Shown here piece by piece: positions 61,931-64,000 of a stretch of DNA of 64,000 nt. Numbering within the stretch: the stretch's first letter is position 1; each line of letters begins with the position of its first letter. The notes beneath the pieces are model-generated. The model was not told the DNA's origin, searched no databases, and was given only the letters and a program-made list of their open reading frames with translations. The translations under genes and the position numbers were made by a program. The DNA is from Bacilli bacterium. Its GTDB lineage: Bacteria; Bacillota_I; Bacilli_A; ML615J-28; CAG-698. The stretch is taken from NCBI GenBank assembly GCA_017617065.1, contig JAFZWP010000013.1:248001-312000 (forward strand). The letters run 5' to 3'.

Positions 61931-62727
61931 TTTCTTTTGATTTTTAATATTTGCATATCAAGATAATCTTCTAAATTACCAGTATTCTTTTCTCTTACTT
62001 CAATTATGTTGAATTTGTTTGAATGATAAAAATCTAGTTTCTTCTTTTCTGTTGCTACATATTTTTCATCATCTTCTAAACCAAAGTATTCAAGAATTAC
62101 GTTAATCTCTTCATTTCCATTATTGATTATTAAGAAAAAGTCTGGATAATATTCTTCATTTAATTCTTCATTGATGATTTTCTTTTCATATATATGAGGA
62201 ATTCGTTTTTCAAACAAATAATCATCAATCATTTTTTCGGACTTACTTCTAACATAATGTCCATCTTTACATCTGAAGTTCATAGGATATACTCTTCTAT
62301 AATCAAGTATTTCATCTCTAGTTGCTTTCTCTTCGCGGATTATATTTCCATCTTCAGTCTTTACTTCTGGAACTTCTTCGCTAATTTCTTGCTTTTTAGT
62401 TTTACTATTTAAGAATTCTTCTTTTTTCTTTAATAAATCAACTGCATCATTTTTAGCTTTTTTACCATATTCACTTAATCCATATGTTTTTTGTAAGCAA
62501 TCACCAAGTGCTAAAAGTTTCAAGCAAGCTGTTTTAGCATATTCCATATTCTTAAGTTTAAAGATGTTGTACTTTAAATTATTATAATAATCTTTAGTGT
62601 CATCTAATGTATTAGTTGATCCTTCAAGTTCAGATGCTATTTTTTGTTTCTTCTTATAGCAATCTAAACATAAATCATATTTAGCCTCTTTCCCACAAAT
62701 AATACATTTATTAACCAATTCACTCAT
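61927..62727 (-). CDS. Zinc-finger protein with C-terminal PD-(D/E)XK-nuclease-like domain
   Basis: The 266 residues start with a four-Cys zinc finger (CIICGKEAKYDLCLDCY, residues 8-24), then a Lys-rich helical linker, then a C-terminal domain (about 145-260) with RSKSEKMIDDYLFE, EEYYPDFFLII and VILEYFGLEDD. The order Glu, then P-D, then E-x-F is the pattern of restriction-endonuclease-fold proteins such as those beside UvrD/AAA helicases. It lies 140 bases downstream of a helicase with its own nuclease-like tail. It may be part of a DNA repair or defence pair (inference). Confidence 0.65.
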   Translation of the reverse strand: MSELVNKCIICGKEAKYDLCLDCYKKKQKIASELEGSTNTLDDTKDYYNNLKYNIFKLKNMEYAKTACLKLLALGDCLQKTYGLSEYGKKAKNDAVDLLKKKEEFLNSKTKKQEISEEVPEVKTEDGNIIREEKATRDEILDYRRVYPMNFRCKDGHYVRSKSEKMIDDYLFEKRIPHIYEKKIINEELNEEYYPDFFLIINNGNEEINVILEYFGLEDDEKYVATEKKKLDFYHSNKFNIIEVREKNTGNLEDYLDMQILKIKRK

Positions 62728-62833
62728 ATTAATGTCACCCCATTAATTATTACCACCAATAAAATTATAACATTTTTTTAATAAACTAAATATTTATTTC
62801 ATTAATTAAGTATAACTATTATTAAAATTTGAG

Positions 62834-62857
62834 AAAAGAGCTCATACTAGCTCTTTA
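62834..62857 (-). terminator. Possible terminator after the helicase gene
   Basis: An 8-bp stem (62835-62842 with 62849-62856) with a 6-base loop; the minus-strand T run after it is interrupted. Confidence 0.45.
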
Positions 62858-62869
62858 GGAACAAATCAA

Positions 62870-64000
62870 TTAGTCATCTAAATAGTTTTTAATCTTTTCT
62901 ATTTCACCACTTTGATTTGTTTTTAATCTTAAGATTTTAATACCATTTGCTTCAAGAATACGATCTTTAATTTTATCGTGTTCTATTTGACGCTTTGCAT
63001 AGTCATGGTATTTAACACCATCTACTTCTATGCATAGCACAGGTCTAAATGTAATCTTATCAAAAACAACAAAATCCACATGAGTTTTCGGATGAGTAAT
63101 ATACCTAATTTCTTCTTCATTGAATCCATTGTAGTTATTGATTAAATCGTTTAATCTATAATGAAGAACATATTTATACTCTTTATACTTTGGCATTAAT
63201 GCATCAAGCTCGTTTTTCATTAATAATTCAGCAGCTGAATCTACGTATTTATTTTGCATCAATGCATTAAAATTAATATTAACATCATATAGTTTATCAA
63301 AGATAGATGTTACCTTACCAAATCCATCGCCATCTTTACAATGATATTTAATGTAATCTATGAATTGGGCAATTGTGTTACCACTTCCACTATACACTTT
63401 ATCAGATACGACTAGATACAATTTATCAACAGCTCTCGAAATAGCGACATTTAATAACTGGCTATTAGTTACAAAATCGGTAATATACTTAGAACTATCA
63501 TAATCCAAATCATTTACAACAGTTGATAATATAATGACTTTCTTTTGTCTTCCTTGATATTTGTGAATAGTATCAACTTCAACATCAGGATATTTGTCTT
63601 TTAATAATCCACTAATATAATCAGCTTGTGCTCTAAATGGAGTTATAACGCCAATATCATTGGAATCGCAGTTTTCAATAATGTCTAAGATTTCTTGCGC
63701 TTCTCTATCGTTGTATTGGCCACTTCCATCAGGATTCTTTCTGGCATGATTTCCTGCTACAGTATGAACAACACAAAGAGGTTCTTTATCGCTTGTCTTT
63801 GTACAAATTATTAATTGATTGCCATAGAACTTTTGATTGCAAAACTCAATAATTCGAGCATCGCATCGATAATGCTCTCTTAAAACTGTATTTTTTATCT
63901 TGCAAGGCAGCGAAATAATAGAATGTAAAATGCTATTATCTTTGTATTTATAATAGTCCTTTATCTCGAACTGCTTAGCAAACTCTTCTGAAGCATCATA
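62870..64000 (-). CDS. UPF1/DNA2-like superfamily 1 helicase with C-terminal nuclease-like domain (5' end outside window)
   Basis: The frame is open to the window edge, so the start is beyond 64000; the TTG at 63508 is internal. The visible 376 residues are the second RecA domain of an SF1B helicase: LREHYRCDARIIEFCN (motif IV region), GVITPFRAQADYI (motif V region), VDTIHKYQGRQKKVIILS and LLNVAISRAVDKLYLVVS (motif VI). The C-terminal 130 residues form a DUF2726/PD-(D/E)XK-like domain with THVDFVVFD and VLCIEVDGVKYHDYAKR, whose Asp and E-x-D fit a nuclease core. Such helicase-nuclease proteins occur in repair and in defence systems. Confidence 0.8.
   Translation of the reverse strand, partial: YDASEEFAKQFEIKDYYKYKDNSILHSIISLPCKIKNTVLREHYRCDARIIEFCNQKFYGNQLIICTKTSDKEPLCVVHTVAGNHARKNPDGSGQYNDREAQEILDIIENCDSNDIGVITPFRAQADYISGLLKDKYPDVEVDTIHKYQGRQKKVIILSTVVNDLDYDSSKYITDFVTNSQLLNVAISRAVDKLYLVVSDKVYSGSGNTIAQFIDYIKYHCKDGDGFGKVTSIFDKLYDVNINFNALMQNKYVDSAAELLMKNELDALMPKYKEYKYVLHYRLNDLINNYNGFNEEEIRYITHPKTHVDFVVFDKITFRPVLCIEVDGVKYHDYAKRQIEHDKIKDRILEANGIKILRLKTNQSGEIEKIKNYLDD

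Overview
This window is an AT-rich stretch of a low-GC, Gram-positive-type bacterial chromosome, packed with genes and almost all on the minus strand. The gene set suggests an anaerobic gut member of the Bacilli/Erysipelotrichia or RF39-like uncultured lineages: Bacillus-like cysS-mrnC-rlmB-sigH-rpmG-secE-nusG order, YidD, QueT, FakA/FakB, BspA-like leucine-rich repeats, PTS-like and GPH transporters. The lineage is an inference. The genetic code is standard: TGA ends several genes, including two ATGA stop/start overlaps (yidD/pepT and the 57.1 kb pair). Promoters are unusually close to consensus (several TTGACA-17-TATAAT). I see no rRNA, tRNA, CRISPR, IS element or phage gene, and no gene-free stretch longer than about 220 bases.

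Layout. 0-8.8 kb: the end of a GGDEF/EAL protein, then the conserved translation/transcription island (nusG, secE, rpmG, SigH-like sigma factor, rlmB, mrnC, cysS), an OmpR-type two-component system, and rplM-rpsI behind a structured leader. 8.8-14.1 kb: a four-gene membrane operon (Wzy/WaaL-like polymerase or ligase, YwaF-like protein, a PTS EIIC-EAL fusion, a TrkA-C membrane protein). 14.1-15.6 kb: a BspA-like lipoprotein gene split by one in-frame stop. 15.6-27.3 kb: yitT, metG, pfkA, then dnaE behind two large unknown exported proteins and a YtxK-like protein. 27.4-28.9 kb: yidD-pepT on the plus strand, yidD apparently leaderless. 28.9-34.1 kb: queT with a preQ1-I-type riboswitch, DUF1189-like and small membrane proteins, a hydrolase, an AlkD-like protein, an XRE regulator, a lipoprotein. 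34.2-38.0 kb: two PlsC-like/zinc-ribbon paralogues around msrA, then a RelB/PIN toxin-antitoxin pair.

38.0-49.3 kb is the most interesting region: a ten-gene, tightly overlapped operon under a TetR regulator. It encodes a YihQ-like GH31 glycosidase, a small transaldolase, a sulfolactaldehyde-reductase-like dehydrogenase, a FucI-like protein, a DUF4867 protein, a TauE/SafE exporter, a GPH sugar importer, a GH36 alpha-galactosidase and a GT-B-like protein. Together this fits fermentative transaldolase-type sulfoglycolysis (sulfo-TAL/SFT): import of sulfoquinovosides, release and isomerisation of sulfoquinovose, cleavage to sulfolactaldehyde, reduction to dihydroxypropanesulfonate and its export. 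The GH36 and GT-B genes are additions that may link it to plant galactolipid head groups.

49.4-62 kb: FakB/FakA, an acetyltransferase-like protein, a VWA lipoprotein, an MFS-DUF2804-lipoprotein operon, a GDPD, a CrtO-like protein and a GT8-PlsC fusion suited to glycolipid synthesis. 61.9-64 kb: a zinc-finger protein with a nuclease-like C-terminus and the 3' part of an UPF1-like helicase with its own nuclease-like tail, cut by the window edge.
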